Assembly (NCBI GenBank): GCA_905233795.1
Contig: CAJOFP010000333.1
Location: 2,857-9,589 of the forward strand
DNA from: an uncultured Oscillibacter sp.
Lineage (GTDB): Bacteria; Bacillota; Clostridia; Oscillospirales; Oscillospiraceae
Direction: 5' to 3'
DNA: 6,733 nt
A program made the translations under genes and the position numbers. This document shows positions 6,094 through 6,733 of the stretch, in pieces (the first letter of the stretch is position 1; each line of letters begins with the position of its first letter). Under the pieces are notes generated by a model. It worked only from the letters and a program-made list of their open reading frames with translations, ran no database searches and was not told the origin of the DNA.

Positions 6094-6733
6094 ATGAAAG
6101 TAGCGATTTTTGGCGCGGGTACGATGGGAAGCGGCATCGCGCAGGTTTTCGCCGCCAACGGCCACACGGCTTTGATGTACGCCAGTTCCACGGCGTCGGC
6201 CCAGAAGCATAAAGACGCGTTGTCGGGCCGTCTGGACAAACTCGTTGGCCGCGGCAAAATGACGCAGGAAGCCAAAGATAATATCATGAATAATATCTTG
6301 GTGGAAGAGAAAGCCGCCGCCGCGGACGCCGATCTCGTGATTGAGTGCGTCAAAGAGGAAATGGCGGTCAAGAAAGAATTGCTTGCCGAATTGGACGCGC
6401 TGTGCAAGCCGGAAACGATTTTCGCCACGAATACTTCTTCGCTGTCCATTACGGAAATGGCGAACGGCGTCAAACATCCCGTGATTGGTATGCACTTTTT
6501 CAATCCCGTTCCGGCGATGAAATTAGTGGAAGTCATTCGCGGCGCGAATACGTCTCAAGAAGTATTTGATTGCATTTATAAATTATCTCAGGAAATCGGC
6601 AAAACGCCGGTGGAAGTCAGCGAGGCGCCGGGATTCGTCGTGAATAAGATTTTAATCCCCATGATCAATGAGGCGATTGGATTATTAGAAACCGGCGTCG
6701 CGTCGGCGGAAGATATTGACACGGCTATGAAAT
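6094..6733 (+). CDS. hbd: 3-hydroxybutyryl-CoA dehydrogenase, 5' 213 codons (3' end outside window)
   Basis: This cytoplasmic enzyme interconverts acetoacetyl-CoA and (S)-3-hydroxybutyryl-CoA in the butyrate/C4 fermentation route. The N-terminal Rossmann domain begins MKVAIFGAGTMGSGIAQ, with the nucleotide-binding GxGxMGxGIA at residues 7-16. The catalytic set of the 3-hydroxyacyl-CoA dehydrogenase family is complete: S115 in ATNTSSLS, H134 in GMHFFNPVP, E146 in KLVEVIRG, and N184 in EAPGFVVNKILIPM; the H-to-E (12) and H-to-N (50) spacings equal those in the human enzyme. About 70 C-terminal residues of the dimerisation domain are missing because the window ends. At the end of the second beta strand, where clostridial Hbd has LRD, this protein has MYASS (A30 for D), which may alter coenzyme choice. 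The gene has its own promoter, a Rex-like operator and a perfect ribosome binding site, and it uses more C-ending codons (GCC, ATC, GTC) than addBA. Confidence 0.97.
   Translation, partial: MKVAIFGAGTMGSGIAQVFAANGHTALMYASSTASAQKHKDALSGRLDKLVGRGKMTQEAKDNIMNNILVEEKAAAADADLVIECVKEEMAVKKELLAELDALCKPETIFATNTSSLSITEMANGVKHPVIGMHFFNPVPAMKLVEVIRGANTSQEVFDCIYKLSQEIGKTPVEVSEAPGFVVNKILIPMINEAIGLLETGVASAEDIDTAMK

Noticed and set aside
1..6733. CRISPR array, tRNA or rRNA gene, integrase, toxin-antitoxin or defence cassette
   Set aside because: No regular spacer-repeat pattern, no RNA gene signature and no such protein motifs were seen. The window is two repair genes, one intergenic region and hbd.

Overview
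The window looks like chromosomal DNA of an anaerobic Bacillota (Firmicutes-type) bacterium. The basis is an addB-addA pair for double-strand break processing, a clostridial-type 3-hydroxybutyryl-CoA dehydrogenase gene (hbd) with a strong AGGAGG ribosome binding site, and a Rex-like operator in front of hbd. Coding DNA mixes AT-rich codons (AAT, ATA, TTA) with very frequent GCG. The genus cannot be named from this sequence; a clostridial or Negativicutes-type butyrate-pathway organism is my best inference. All genes are on the + strand.

Positions 1-2007 hold the C-terminal part of AddB, including the nuclease domain and all four iron-sulfur cysteines. One base later, addA begins and runs to 5894. 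It is not a single reading frame. It carries three lesions: an extra G in a G4 run at 2043-2046, a 46-bp palindrome-bearing insertion at about 4165-4214 flanked by a 4-bp duplication, and a frame-changing loss of bases near 4690. All helicase and nuclease motifs I looked for are still present on either side of the lesions, so the damage looks recent. Asn/Asp-rich low-complexity stretches, several of them short tandem repeats, sit inside both subunits.

Positions 5895-6093 are intergenic. They hold two 16-bp direct repeats, a good sigma-70-type promoter (TTGATA, 16 bp, TATAAT), an 18-bp Rex-like site overlapping the expected transcription start, and the ribosome binding site. hbd starts at 6094 and leaves the window at codon 213. 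It is transcribed separately from addBA, and its codon use suggests higher expression.

AddA and AddB would form the end-resecting helicase-nuclease that prepares broken DNA for RecA. With addA broken, the intact addB would have no motor partner. Hbd belongs to fermentative butyrate/C4 metabolism and has no functional link to the repair genes. I see no new multi-gene system. The main points of interest are the clean 46-bp insertion, the Rex-type control of hbd, and a changed coenzyme-binding residue in Hbd.
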